A DNA stretch of 64,000 nt. It comes from JBQCHF01 sp051954955 (GTDB taxonomy: Bacteria > Actinomycetota > Actinomycetes > Motilibacterales > Motilibacteraceae). A program made the position numbers and the translations under genes. This document shows positions 17,231 to 27,390 of the stretch, one piece after another; the stretch's first letter is position 1, and the number at the start of each line of letters is the position of its first letter. The stretch covers positions 1 through 64,000 of the forward strand of contig JBQCHF010000126.1 of NCBI GenBank assembly GCA_051954955.1, read 5' to 3'. The notes under the pieces were generated by a model, which was not told where the DNA came from, made no database searches, and saw only the letters and a list, made by a program, of their open reading frames with translations.

Positions 17231-18321
17231 GGGTGCTGCAGCTGGTCGGGTCCAGCACCGGGGGCATCGGGCGGCACGTCCGCGCGCTGGCCGAGGGGCT
17301 GGCCCGGCAGGGTGTCGAGGTGCTCGTGGCAGCGCCGGGCCTCACCGCGGCCTCGGCCGGGCTGCGCGAGCTCCCCGGGGTCCGCCTCGCCGACGTCGAG
17401 ATCGCCGACCGGCCGCGGCCCCGCGGTGATCTGCGGGCGGCGCTTCGGATCCGTGCGCTGGCCGCCGGGTGCGACCTCGTGCACGCGCACGGGGTGCGCG
17501 CCGGCGCCCTGGCCGCCCTCGCCCTGGGGACCCTGCGGCACCGGCCCCGGCTGGTGGTGACGGTGCACAACGCGCCTCCCGCGGGCGCCGCGGCGGCGCG
17601 GGTGCACGCCCTGCTCGAGCGGCTGGTCGCGGCGCGCGCCGACGCGGTGCTGGCGGTGTCGCCGGACCTGGTCGACCGCTTCGGGGCCCTGGGGGCCCGA
17701 GGGGTGGCGCTCGCGCTGGTCCCCGCACCGGGGCAGGGCGGCCCGCAGCCGGGCGCCAGGGAGCGGGTGCGCGCGGCGCTCGGGGTGGGCGCGGACGGCG
17801 CCCTTGTCGTCGTCGTCGCCCGGCTGGCTGCGCAGAAGGGGCTGCCGGTGCTGCTCGACGCCGCGGCCCGGCTGGCCGGCGCCCGGCCCGGGCTGCTCGC
17901 GGTGGTGGCCGGCGAGGGCCCGCTGCGCGAGCAGCTGCAGCGGCGCATCGACGCCGAGCAGCTGCCGGTGCGGCTGCTCGGCGCCCGCGCGGACGTCCCG
18001 GACCTGCTGGCGGCCGCCGACGTCGTCGTGCTGCCCAGCCGGTGGGAGGGGCAGTCGCTGGCGGTGCAGGAGACGCTGCGGTCCGGCGCGCCGCTGGTCG
18101 CGACCGCCGCCGGGGGCACGCCGTGGCTGGTGCAGGACGCCGCGGTGCTCGTGCCGGCCGGCGACGCCGCCGCGCTGGCTGCGGCGGTCGCCGGGCTGCT
18201 CGGGGACGAGGGGCGGCGGGCGGCGCTGGGGGAGGCGGCCCGGCGACGGGCGGCGCAGCTGCCCACCGAGCAGGACGCCGTGTCGCAGGTCCTGAAGGTC
18301 TACCGGGAGCGGCTCGGCTGA
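17227..18321 (+). CDS. GT4-type glycosyltransferase
   Basis: 364 residues with two Rossmann domains (GT-B). The N-terminal glycine loop is GSSTGGIGRHV and acceptor-side DLVHAHGVRAGALA follows. The C-terminal donor domain carries VARLAAQKGLPVLLDA, VVAGEGPLREQL, and the E-x7-E element of retaining GT4 enzymes (PSRWEGQSLAVQETL). It probably transfers a sugar to an envelope lipid or glycan. It overlaps murJ by GTGA and is the last gene of the steA-murJ module. Donor and acceptor are unknown. Confidence 0.85.
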   Translation: MRVLQLVGSSTGGIGRHVRALAEGLARQGVEVLVAAPGLTAASAGLRELPGVRLADVEIADRPRPRGDLRAALRIRALAAGCDLVHAHGVRAGALAALALGTLRHRPRLVVTVHNAPPAGAAAARVHALLERLVAARADAVLAVSPDLVDRFGALGARGVALALVPAPGQGGPQPGARERVRAALGVGADGALVVVVARLAAQKGLPVLLDAAARLAGARPGLLAVVAGEGPLREQLQRRIDAEQLPVRLLGARADVPDLLAAADVVVLPSRWEGQSLAVQETLRSGAPLVATAAGGTPWLVQDAAVLVPAGDAAALAAAVAGLLGDEGRRAALGEAARRRAAQLPTEQDAVSQVLKVYRERLG

Positions 18322-18358
18322 TAGCCTGGCACCCCGTGGACAGGCGGGTCTCCCCGCC
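18322..18358 (+). promoter_or_regulatory. pyrG promoter and leader hairpin
   Basis: A TAGCCT -10 (18322-18327) overlaps the end of the glycosyltransferase gene. The leader has a GGCGGG/CCCGCC hairpin at 18343-18358, 26 nt before the pyrG TTG start. A GTG at 18336, 8 nt after the -10, opens a 67-codon frame that overlaps pyrG out of frame. Confidence 0.4.
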
Positions 18359-18384
18359 GCACTTCACGAGCACGGGAGCCCCCT

Positions 18385-20120
<1,736 letters not shown>

Positions 20121-20124
<4 letters not shown>

Positions 20125-20807
20125 GCGACGCCCCCCGCACCTCCCACCCGGCCGACGAGGTCGCCCGGCTCGACGTCGTGCACCGGGAGAAGGTGTTCGA
20201 CGGGCTGGTCTGGGACGTGCGTCGCGACACCGTGCGGCTGGCCGACGGGCACCAGGTGACCCGCGACGTGCAGGACCACCCCGGTGCTGTCGGGATCCTC
20301 GCCCTGAACGAGGACGACGAGGTGCTGCTGGTCAAGCAGTACCGCCACCCGGCCGGGCGCTACCTGTGGGAGCCGCCGGCTGGGCTGCTCGACGTCGACG
20401 GCGAGCACCCGTGGCGGGCGGCGCAGCGCGAGCTGTGGGAGGAGGCGGGCATGGTGGCCGACGAGTGGCACGTGCTGGTCGACTACTACAACTCGCCCGG
20501 CGGCTCCACCGAGGCGTTCCGGTGCTTCCTGGCCCGCGGTGTCCGCGAGGCCGACGGCGAGCGGCACGAGGGGCACGGCGAGGAGCGCGACATGCCGGTC
20601 GAGTGGGTGCCGCTGGAGGATGCGGTGGCGGCGGTGCTGGCCGGCCGCCTGCACAACCCGACTGCGGTGAGCGGCGTGCTTGCCGCGCACGCCGGCCGGG
20701 CCGCCGGCTGGTCCTCGCTGCGCCCGGCCGACGCCCCGTGGCCCGAGCGGTTCCCGGACGGGCTGCCGCCGCTCACGGCGGGGGCGGACGGGCCCTGGGC
20801 GGGGTGA
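20121..20807 (+). CDS. Nudix hydrolase, ADP-ribose pyrophosphatase type
   Basis: 228 residues. The Nudix box begins in GLLDVDGE and ends in RELWEEAGM, preceded by ILALNEDDEVLLVKQYRHP and the WEPPAG element typical of ADP-ribose pyrophosphatases. The family hydrolyses ADP-ribose to AMP and ribose-5-phosphate with Mg2+. It corresponds to Rv1700. GTG start inside the pyrG stop. The last 30 residues are Pro/Gly-rich and unconserved. Confidence 0.92.
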
Positions 20808-20947
20808 GGGCGGGAGCCGCCGCCCGTCTCGTCGGCAGCTGCGGTCCGGGGGCTGACGAGCCAACAGCGCTGGCGACGGGGGCAGCGGCGGTCGGTGCTG
20901 GTCGGGCAGCCGGCTTGCTGATCCTCTGGGCTCACTTACCTCGATAG

Positions 20948-21013
20948 TTCCATGCTTACCTCGTCGGATCTGCGGAGGTGAGCATGGAAGGATCACGGGG
21001 ACGTGATCGTTCC
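20948..21013 (+). repeat. Composite palindromic element, copy A (divergent)
   Basis: A 15-bp hairpin (20948-20962 with 20975-20989, one G-U pair) is followed one base later by the 18-nt palindrome GATCACGGGGACGTGATC (20991-21008) and then GTTCC. A direct repeat CTTACCTCG occurs at 20935 and 20955. The palindrome-GTTCC module matches copies B and C; the hairpin sequence differs. It lies in the 403-bp Nudix-ald gap, which otherwise holds only the ald promoter region. Confidence 0.85.
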
Positions 21014-21114
21014 GAGCGGGCCCGGGGTGGTCGTCGCCGACCCATCCCGCGCAGTGTCAGGGGATCGCCGTGAGACCTGACGTGCTGTAGCGCGTCCAGG
21101 GTCCGCACCGGGTC

Positions 21115-21120
21115 TAGCGT
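21115..21120 (+). promoter_or_regulatory. Putative ald -10 element
   Basis: TAGCGT about 90 nt before the ald GTG. Upstream, GTCAGG (21056-21061) and CCTGAC (21076-21081) form a short inverted repeat that could be an operator. Regulators of ald (AldR-type) are known in mycobacteria, but no site match can be claimed. Confidence 0.3.
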
Positions 21121-21210
21121 GGCGGGGAACCCGTGCGAGCGCGCGGGGCGTTCGGCGTGGGAGCCGTCGGCAACGGAGCCGGCCGGCCGCCGGGGCACGA
21201 GAGGACGAGT

Positions 21211-22332
21211 GTGACCGTGAAGGTCGGCATCCCCCGCGAGGTCAAGAACCACGAGTACCGGGTGGCCATCACTCCGGCCGGCGTCCACGAGCTGGTCCGC
21301 AACGGTCACGAGGTCGTCATCGAGGCCGAGGCCGGGCTGGGCTCCTCCATCCCCGACGAGGACTACGTCGCCGCCGGCGCCAAGATCCTGGCCACCGCCG
21401 ACGACGTGTGGGCCGAGGGCGACCTCATCCTCAAGGTCAAGGAGCCCGTCGCCTCCGAGTACGACCGGATGCGCGAGGGGCAGGTGCTGTTCACCTACCT
21501 GCACCTGGCCGCGGACAAGCCGCTCACCGAGGAGCTGGCCAAGCGCAAGGTCACCGGCATCGCCTACGAGACCGTCGAGCTGCCCGACCGGACGCTGCCG
21601 CTGCTCGCGCCGATGTCCGAGGTGGCCGGCCGGCTGGCCCCGCAGGTCGGTGCGCACACGCTGATGCGCGCCAGTGGCGGCCGCGGGCTCCTGCTGGGCG
21701 GGGTCCCGGGGGTCTACGCGGCCAAGGTCGTCGTCATCGGGGCCGGTGTGGCCGGGCAGAACGCCGCGGCCATCGCCCTGGGCATGCAGGCCGAGGTGCT
21801 GCTGCTGGACCGGAACGTGGCGCGGCTGCGGCAGATGGACGCGATCTACCAGGGTCACTGCCAGACCGTCACCTCCAACGCCTACGAGGTGGAGAAGGCC
21901 GTGCTCGACGCCGACCTGGTGATCGGCGCGGTGCTGGTGCCGGGCGCGAAGGCGCCCAAGCTGGTCACCAACGAGCTGGTGTCGCGGATGAAGCCGGGCT
22001 CGGTGCTGGTGGACATCTCCATCGACCAGGGCGGCTGCTTCGAGGACTCCCGGCCCACCACGCACGCCGACCCGACCTACACCGTGCACAACTCGGTGTT
22101 CTACTGCGTGGCGAACATGCCCGGCGCGGTGCCGAACACCTCCACCTACGCCCTCACCAACGTCACGCTGCCCTACGCGGTCGAGCTGGCCAACCGCGGC
22201 TGGCGCGACGCGCTCAAGGCCGACCACGCCCTCGCCCTGGGCCTGAACACCCACGACGGCGCGGTCGTCTACGGCCCGGTGGCCGAGGCGCACGGACTGG
22301 GCCACGTCAGCCTGGACGCCGTCCTCGCCTGA
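21211..22332 (+). CDS. ald: Alanine dehydrogenase
   Basis: 373 residues, NAD-dependent interconversion of L-alanine with pyruvate and ammonia. It starts VKVGIPREVKNHEYRVA, with substrate-binding residues in FTYLHLAAD. The Rossmann NAD site is VVIGAGVAGQNAA, and the later VDISIDQGGCFEDSRPTTH is diagnostic of Ald. The length equals the M. tuberculosis enzyme (371). GTG start after GAGAGGA. The gene is flanked on both sides by copies A and B of the composite palindromic element, in the same orientation. Confidence 0.96.
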   Translation: MTVKVGIPREVKNHEYRVAITPAGVHELVRNGHEVVIEAEAGLGSSIPDEDYVAAGAKILATADDVWAEGDLILKVKEPVASEYDRMREGQVLFTYLHLAADKPLTEELAKRKVTGIAYETVELPDRTLPLLAPMSEVAGRLAPQVGAHTLMRASGGRGLLLGGVPGVYAAKVVVIGAGVAGQNAAAIALGMQAEVLLLDRNVARLRQMDAIYQGHCQTVTSNAYEVEKAVLDADLVIGAVLVPGAKAPKLVTNELVSRMKPGSVLVDISIDQGGCFEDSRPTTHADPTYTVHNSVFYCVANMPGAVPNTSTYALTNVTLPYAVELANRGWRDALKADHALALGLNTHDGAVVYGPVAEAHGLGHVSLDAVLA

Positions 22333-22355
22333 GCGGCGAGCCCGCCCGCAGCGGT

Positions 22356-22435
22356 CCCGACCGAGGAATTGCCTCGCCCACCCAGCCGAATTCGTCTGGG
22401 TGGGCGAGTAAAGATCACGGGGCCGTGATCGTTCC
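22356..22435 (+). repeat. Composite palindromic element, copy B
   Basis: It begins CCGACCGAGGAATT and is followed by a perfect 12-bp hairpin (22373-22384 with 22397-22408; loop centred on CGAATTCG). Next come TAAA, the 18-nt palindrome GATCACGGGGCCGTGATC (22413-22430) and GTTCC. It lies 24 bp after the ald stop. Copy C at 63437 has the same parts in the same order on the opposite strand. Confidence 0.9.
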
Positions 22436-22459
22436 GACCGGGGCCGGGCCGGCATGTCC

Positions 22460-22465
22460 TAGCCT
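22460..22465 (+). promoter_or_regulatory. -10 element for a leaderless xerD mRNA
   Basis: TAGCCT lies exactly 7 nt before the GTG at 22473, and no Shine-Dalgarno is present. The palindrome of copy B ends 30 nt upstream, in the -35 region. Confidence 0.6.
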
Positions 22466-22472
22466 TCCGCCC

Positions 22473-23477
22473 GTGACCGCGAGCCCGAGCGAGCCCACGG
22501 ACGCCATTGACGCCGAGGGCGCCACGGACCCCTCAGCGCCCGGGCGCCCGGACGAGCTCGAGCGCGCGGTCACCGGCTACCTGGACCACCTCGCGGTGGA
22601 GCGGGGGCTGGCCGCCAACACGCTCTCGTCCTACCGGCGCGACCTGCGCCGGTACGTCGAGCACCTGCGCGCGCGCGGGGTGGGCCGGCTCGAGGACGTG
22701 CGCGAGAGCGAGATCGCCGACTTCCTGGCCGCGCTGCGCCAGGGCGACGCCGACCACCCGCCACTGGCGGCCGGGTCCGCAGCCCGTGCCGTCGTCGCGG
22801 TGCGCGGGCTGCACCGGTTCGCCCTGCGCGAGGGGCTGACCAGCTCCGACGCCGCCCGCGAGGTCCGTCCGCCGGCGCTGCCCAAGCGGCTGCCCAAGGC
22901 GATCACCCTGGAGCAGGTGACCGCGCTGCTGGACGCCGCGGGCGCCGAGGGCAACCGGTTCGCGCTGCGCGACCGCGCCCTGCTCGAGCTGCTCTACGGC
23001 AGCGGGGCACGCATCTCCGAGGCGGTCGGCCTCGACGTCGACGACCTGCTCCGGCTGGAGAAGGGCGGCGCGCTGCGGCTGGCCGGCAAGGGCGGCAAGG
23101 AGCGGGTGGTGCCGCTGGGCTCCTACGCCCGCGCGGCCCTGGAGGCCTACCTGGTGCGCGCCCGCCCGGGGCTGGCCGCGGCCGGCAAGGGCACCCCGGC
23201 CCTGTTCCTCAACGCCCGCGGGGGCCGGCTGAGCCGCCAGTCCGCGTGGGCGGTGCTGCGGGCGGCGGCCGTGCGGGCCCGCCTCGACGTCGAGGTCAGC
23301 CCGCACACCCTGCGGCACTCCTACGCCACCCACCTGCTCGACGGCGGCGCCGACGTCCGGGTGGTGCAGGAGCTGCTCGGCCACGCCTCGGTGACGACGA
23401 CCCAGGTCTACACGCTGGTCACCGTGGACCGGCTGCGCGAGGTCTATGCCGCCGCGCACCCGCGCGCGCTCGGCTGA
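22473..23477 (+). CDS. xerD: Tyrosine recombinase XerD
   Basis: 334 residues. The N-terminal SAM-like domain is LAVERGLAANTLSSYRRDLRRY. The catalytic domain carries all expected residues: Arg in YGSGARISEAVGL, His-x-x-Arg in HTLRHSYATHLL, His in LLGHASVTTTQ, and Tyr in VYT. With XerC it resolves chromosome dimers at dif. The first 30 residues are a poorly conserved extension. The position before parA-scpA-scpB matches other actinobacteria, so this is the housekeeping enzyme and not a phage integrase. Confidence 0.93.
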   Translation: MTASPSEPTDAIDAEGATDPSAPGRPDELERAVTGYLDHLAVERGLAANTLSSYRRDLRRYVEHLRARGVGRLEDVRESEIADFLAALRQGDADHPPLAAGSAARAVVAVRGLHRFALREGLTSSDAAREVRPPALPKRLPKAITLEQVTALLDAAGAEGNRFALRDRALLELLYGSGARISEAVGLDVDDLLRLEKGGALRLAGKGGKERVVPLGSYARAALEAYLVRARPGLAAAGKGTPALFLNARGGRLSRQSAWAVLRAAAVRARLDVEVSPHTLRHSYATHLLDGGADVRVVQELLGHASVTTTQVYTLVTVDRLREVYAAAHPRALG

Positions 23478-23545
23478 TCCGGGCACCCGGCCGGCACAGA
23501 AGCCGGGCAGGCCGGGCAGACCCATCGCCCGCGCGGGGGAGCGTG

Positions 23546-23575
23546 TTGCCCGGCCGCGCAGGCACGTCCTAGAGT
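23546..23575 (+). promoter_or_regulatory. parA promoter
   Basis: TTGCCC at 23546-23551 and TAGAGT at 23570-23575 are separated by 18 nt, a reasonable sigma-70-type promoter. It gives an approximately 80-nt leader before the parA GTG. Confidence 0.5.
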
Positions 23576-23663
23576 CGCGAGCCGTTGCCGTGCGGTCACG
23601 ACCACCCGTCGGGTCGCGGGTCGGTTCTGCCGGGGGTCGGTCTGCAGAGAGGTTGAGCGGCTT

Positions 23664-24740
23664 GTGAACGAGTCGACATCCGGGCCCTGGCCCGGCGAGC
23701 ACGTCCCGACCCCGGTTCCCGACCCCACCTCCCAACCCCAGCAGTCTGCGCCGCAGCAGCCTGCGCCGTGGACCCCGCCCGCGCAGGATCGGCCCGCCCA
23801 GGCCGGGCCCGGACTGTTCGAGCCCCCGACCACGCCCGCCCCGCCGCCCGCTCCCGAGCAGGCCGACGCCGGCCGGCCGGCGGACGCGCCGACGGCCCCG
23901 TCCGAGGAGGTGGTGCTCGGCCCGACCCAGCGCCCGCTGCCGGACTTCCCCGAGCCCGCCGCCCTCACCGCGCACGGGCCCGCCCGCGTGATCGCCCTGG
24001 TCAACCAGAAGGGCGGGGTCGGCAAGACCACCACCTCGATCAACCTGGGCGCCGCGCTGGCCGAGTGCGGCCGCCGAGTGCTGCTGGTCGACTTCGACCC
24101 GCAGGGCGCGCTGTCGGTGGGGCTGGGCATCAACCCGCACGAGCTGGACCGGACCGTCTACAACCTGCTGATGGAGCGGGACTGCCGCATCGAGGACGTC
24201 CTGCTCAAGACCGACGTCCCCGACCTGGACCTGCTGCCGGCCAACATCGACCTGTCCGCCGCCGAGGTGCAGCTGGTCGGCGAGGTGGCCCGCGAGCAGG
24301 TGCTCACCCGGGCGCTGGCCCCGGTGCTCGGGGACTACGACCTGGTCCTCATCGACTGCCAGCCCTCGCTGGGGCTGCTCACGGTCAACGCGCTGACCGC
24401 CGCCCAGGGCGTCATCGTGCCGCTGGAGTGCGAGTTCTTCGCCCTGCGCGGCGTGGCCCTGCTGGTGGACACCATCCAGAAGGTGCAGGACCGGCTCAAC
24501 CCGAACCTCGAGATCGACGGCATCCTCGCCACGATGTACGACGCCCGCACCCTGCACAGCCGCGAGGTGCTGGCCCGGGTGGTCGAGGCCTTCGACGACA
24601 AGGTCTTCCACACCGTCATCAGCCGCACGGTGAAGTTCCCCGACGCCACTGTGGCCGCCGAGCCGATCACCAGCTACGCGCCGAGCTCGGCCGGGGCCGC
24701 GGCCTACCGGCAGCTGGCCAGGGAGGTGCTGGCGCGGTGA
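23664..24740 (+). CDS. parA: ParA-family ATPase
   Basis: 358 residues. The deviant Walker A is NQKGGVGKTTTSINL at about residue 115, then VDFDPQGALSVGLG and the Walker B-like LVLIDCQPSLGLL. The first ~110 residues are Pro/Gln-rich and disordered. This is the Rv1708-type ParA next to scpAB, distinct from the origin-linked parAB pair; no ParB is nearby. It may help chromosome organisation with ScpAB. GTG start after GAGAGG. Confidence 0.92.
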   Translation: MNESTSGPWPGEHVPTPVPDPTSQPQQSAPQQPAPWTPPAQDRPAQAGPGLFEPPTTPAPPPAPEQADAGRPADAPTAPSEEVVLGPTQRPLPDFPEPAALTAHGPARVIALVNQKGGVGKTTTSINLGAALAECGRRVLLVDFDPQGALSVGLGINPHELDRTVYNLLMERDCRIEDVLLKTDVPDLDLLPANIDLSAAEVQLVGEVAREQVLTRALAPVLGDYDLVLIDCQPSLGLLTVNALTAAQGVIVPLECEFFALRGVALLVDTIQKVQDRLNPNLEIDGILATMYDARTLHSREVLARVVEAFDDKVFHTVISRTVKFPDATVAAEPITSYAPSSAGAAAYRQLAREVLAR

Positions 24741-24846
24741 GCCGCCCGGCACCCGCTGGCGGGTGCCGGGCCGCCGTCCAGCCGCTCAGCCGCCCCGGGC
24801 GTCGCCGTGCGCGTGGGAGCATGTCGTCCCGTGTCTGGAGCCCGCG

Positions 24847-25812
24847 GTGACCGGTGAGCAGCCGGGTGGGCCCGACGGGCCGAACGAGCCGCCCGCCGTC
24901 GAACCGGTGACCGGCACCCAGGCGCCCGCCGCACCGGGGCAGGACGAGCCGGAGACCGCCCCGCGCGGCAGCAGCGCCTTCCAGGTGCGCCTGGAGGTCT
25001 TCGAGGGCCCGTTCGACCTGCTGCTGGGCCTGATCGCCAAGCACAAGCTCGACGTCACCGAGGTCGCCCTGCACCGGGTCACCGACGACTTCATCGCCCA
25101 CATCCGCGCCCGCGGGTCCGAGTGGGACCTGGGGCAGGCCACCGAGTTCCTCGTCGTGGCCGCCACCCTGCTCGACCTCAAGGCCGCCCGGCTGCTGCCC
25201 GGGGCCGAGGTGGAGGACGAGGAGGACCTCGCGCTGCTCGAGGCCCGCGACCTGCTGTTCGCCCGGCTGCTGCAGTACCGCGCGTTCAAGCAGGTCGCCG
25301 CCGTGCTGGCCGGCCGGATCGCCGAGGAGTCCAAGCGGTGGCCCCGGGCGGTCGGCATGGAGCCGCGCTTCGCCGGCCTGCTGCCCGACGTCGTCATGGG
25401 GCTCGGGCCGGTGGAGCTGGCCGCCCTGGCCGCCCGCGTGCTCGCGCCCAAGCCGGTGCCCACCGTCTCGGTGGCGCACGTGCACGCCCCGCCAGTGAGC
25501 GTGCGCGAGCAGGCCGCGGTGCTGGTGGACCGGTTGCGCCGCACGGGCACGAGCACCTTCCGCAGCCTCACCGCCGACTGCGAGGGGACGCTGGTCGTCG
25601 TGGCCCGTTTCCTCGCGCTGCTCGAGCTGTTCCGCGAGGGCGCGGTCGCCTTCGACCAGGTCACCCCGCTGGGCGAGCTCACCGTCCGCTGGACCGGCAG
25701 CGAGCAGGGCGAGGTCGGCGTGACCGACGAGTTCGACGAGGGCGGGACCGCCGAGCCGACGGCCGGCCCGGGTGCCGCCCCCTCCGACCCGAGCGAGCAG
25801 GAGAGTCGATGA
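24847..25812 (+). CDS. scpA: Segregation and condensation protein A
   Basis: 321 residues, the kleisin subunit of the SMC-ScpAB condensin. The N-terminal SMC-binding region is FQVRLEVFEGPFDLLLGLI, followed by YRAFKQVA and the C-terminal winged helix (GTSTFRSLTADCEGTLVVVARFLALLEL). A Pro/Glu-rich N-terminal extension of about 45 residues precedes it. GTG start with GGAG upstream. It overlaps scpB by ATGA. Confidence 0.95.
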   Translation: MTGEQPGGPDGPNEPPAVEPVTGTQAPAAPGQDEPETAPRGSSAFQVRLEVFEGPFDLLLGLIAKHKLDVTEVALHRVTDDFIAHIRARGSEWDLGQATEFLVVAATLLDLKAARLLPGAEVEDEEDLALLEARDLLFARLLQYRAFKQVAAVLAGRIAEESKRWPRAVGMEPRFAGLLPDVVMGLGPVELAALAARVLAPKPVPTVSVAHVHAPPVSVREQAAVLVDRLRRTGTSTFRSLTADCEGTLVVVARFLALLELFREGAVAFDQVTPLGELTVRWTGSEQGEVGVTDEFDEGGTAEPTAGPGAAPSDPSEQESR

Positions 25813-26498
25813 GCGACGAGCACGAGCCGGGCGACGACGTCGAGCAGCCGGCCGAGCAGCCGGTGGAGCAGCAGCCCGTGGAGCAGCAGCCCGTCGAGCA
25901 GCAGCCCGTAGACACCGGCGGCCAGCTGGCCGGCATCGACCTGCCCCCGCTGCGCCAGGCGCTGGAGGCCGTGCTCATGGTCGTCGACGAGCCGGTGGCC
26001 GAGGTGACCCTGGCCCAGGTCGTGGAGCGCCCCACCGACGAGGTGCGCGCGGCGCTGGAGGAGCTGGCGGCCGAGTACGACGCCCAGGAGCGCGGGTTCG
26101 AGCTGCGCAAGGTGGCCGGCGGCTGGCGCTACTACACCCGCGCCGTGGCCGCGCCGGTGGTCGAGCGGTTCGTGCTCGACGGCCAGCAGGCGCGCCTGAC
26201 CCAGGCCGCGCTGGAGACCCTGGCGGTGGTGGCCTATCGCCAGCCGGTTTCGCGGGCCCGGGTCGCCGCCGTGCGCGGGGTGAACGTCGACGGCGTGATG
26301 CGCACCCTGGTGGCCCGCGGGCTGGTCACCGAGGTCGGCAACGACCAGAGCAGCGGGGCCACCCTCTACGGCACCACCACCTACTTCCTCGAGCGCCTCG
26401 GCGTGACGAGCCTGGACGACCTGCCCGACCTCGCCCCGTTCCTGCCCGACGCCGACTCGCTCGACGAGGTCCTCGACGACAGCACAAGGAGTGCCTGA
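25809..26498 (+). CDS. scpB: Segregation and condensation protein B
   Basis: 229 residues, the winged-helix partner of ScpA in the condensin complex. The core begins LRQALEAVLMVVDEPV and includes QARLTQAALETLAVVAYRQPVSRA and LYGTTTYFLERLG. An acidic N-terminal tail contains EQQPV three times from a 15-nt tandem repeat (near 25864-25908). The ATG overlaps the scpA stop, so the subunits are coupled at translation. Confidence 0.95.
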   Translation: MSDEHEPGDDVEQPAEQPVEQQPVEQQPVEQQPVDTGGQLAGIDLPPLRQALEAVLMVVDEPVAEVTLAQVVERPTDEVRAALEELAAEYDAQERGFELRKVAGGWRYYTRAVAAPVVERFVLDGQQARLTQAALETLAVVAYRQPVSRARVAAVRGVNVDGVMRTLVARGLVTEVGNDQSSGATLYGTTTYFLERLGVTSLDDLPDLAPFLPDADSLDEVLDDSTRSA

Positions 26499-26499
26499 C

Positions 26500-27264
26500 A
26501 TGGCCGCCGCAGACAAGTCCCGCCACCAGGCGCCGCAGAACGAGGGGGTCCGGCTGCAGAAGGTGCTGGCCGCAGCCGGGCTGGGCAGCCGCCGGGCCTG
26601 CGAGGTGCTGGTCGACGAGGGCCGGGTGGAGGTCGACGGCAGGATCGTGCGCGAGCAGGGGCTCCGCGTCGACCCGGCCACCGCCGTCATCCGGGTGGAC
26701 GGGGTGCGGGTGAACGTGGCCGAGGACAAGGTGTACCTGGTCCTCAACAAGCCCCAGGGCGTGCTGTCGGCGATGTCGGACAGCGAGGGTCGGCCCACCC
26801 TGGCCGACTTCGTGACCCGGCACGACGAGCGGCTGTTCCACGTCGGCCGGCTCGACGCGGACACCGAGGGCCTGATCCTGCTCACCAACGACGGCGAGCT
26901 GGGCCACCGGCTCACCCACCCCTCCTACGAGGTGCCCAAGACCTACCTGGCCGAGGTGCCCGGGCCGATCCCGCGTGAGCTCGGGAAGCGGCTGCGGGCC
27001 GGGGTGGAGCTGGAGGACGGCCCGGTGCGGGTGGACGCCTTCCGGGTCATCGGCGGGATCGGGGACCGGGTGCAGGTCGAGGTGGTCATCCACGAGGGCC
27101 GCAAGCACGTCGTGCGCCGGCTGATGGAGGAGGTCGGCCACCCGGTGCGCCGGCTGGTGCGCACCCGCATCGGCCCGATCGCGCTGGGCGACCTGCGGCC
27201 CGGGCGCACCCGCGAGCTGAACCGCACCGAGCTCGGCAAGCTGTTCGAGGCGGTCGGACTCTAG
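26500..27264 (+). CDS. rluB: Pseudouridine synthase, RsuA/RluB family
   Basis: 254 residues. The N-terminal S4 domain is VRLQKVLAAAGLGSRRACE. The catalytic Asp is in FHVGRLDADTEGLILLTND, the RsuA/RluB signature. Later KTYLAEV and EGRKHVVRRLMEEVGHPV complete the fold. It isomerises a uridine in 23S (RluB/E) or 16S (RsuA) rRNA; the exact target is not resolved. AAGGAG ends 8 nt before ATG 26500, which decides that start over the GTG at 26491. It is 1 bp after scpB. Confidence 0.93.
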   Translation: MAAADKSRHQAPQNEGVRLQKVLAAAGLGSRRACEVLVDEGRVEVDGRIVREQGLRVDPATAVIRVDGVRVNVAEDKVYLVLNKPQGVLSAMSDSEGRPTLADFVTRHDERLFHVGRLDADTEGLILLTNDGELGHRLTHPSYEVPKTYLAEVPGPIPRELGKRLRAGVELEDGPVRVDAFRVIGGIGDRVQVEVVIHEGRKHVVRRLMEEVGHPVRRLVRTRIGPIALGDLRPGRTRELNRTELGKLFEAVGL

Positions 27265-27390
27265 GGCAGTCCGTCGCGACCGGTCCCAGCCCTGGGCGTC
27301 TCACGGGTCGGCTGCCGCCGCTGGCCCGGGCACCGGCGTCGCTAGGGTGCCGCCGACGGACCGGAGCGGTGGAGCGGGCAGGGAGGCGCG

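Noticed and set aside
23664..24740. Plasmid-type or origin-type parAB partition locus
   Set aside because: No ParB or parS cluster; gene order parA-scpA-scpB is the known chromosomal Rv1708-type arrangement.
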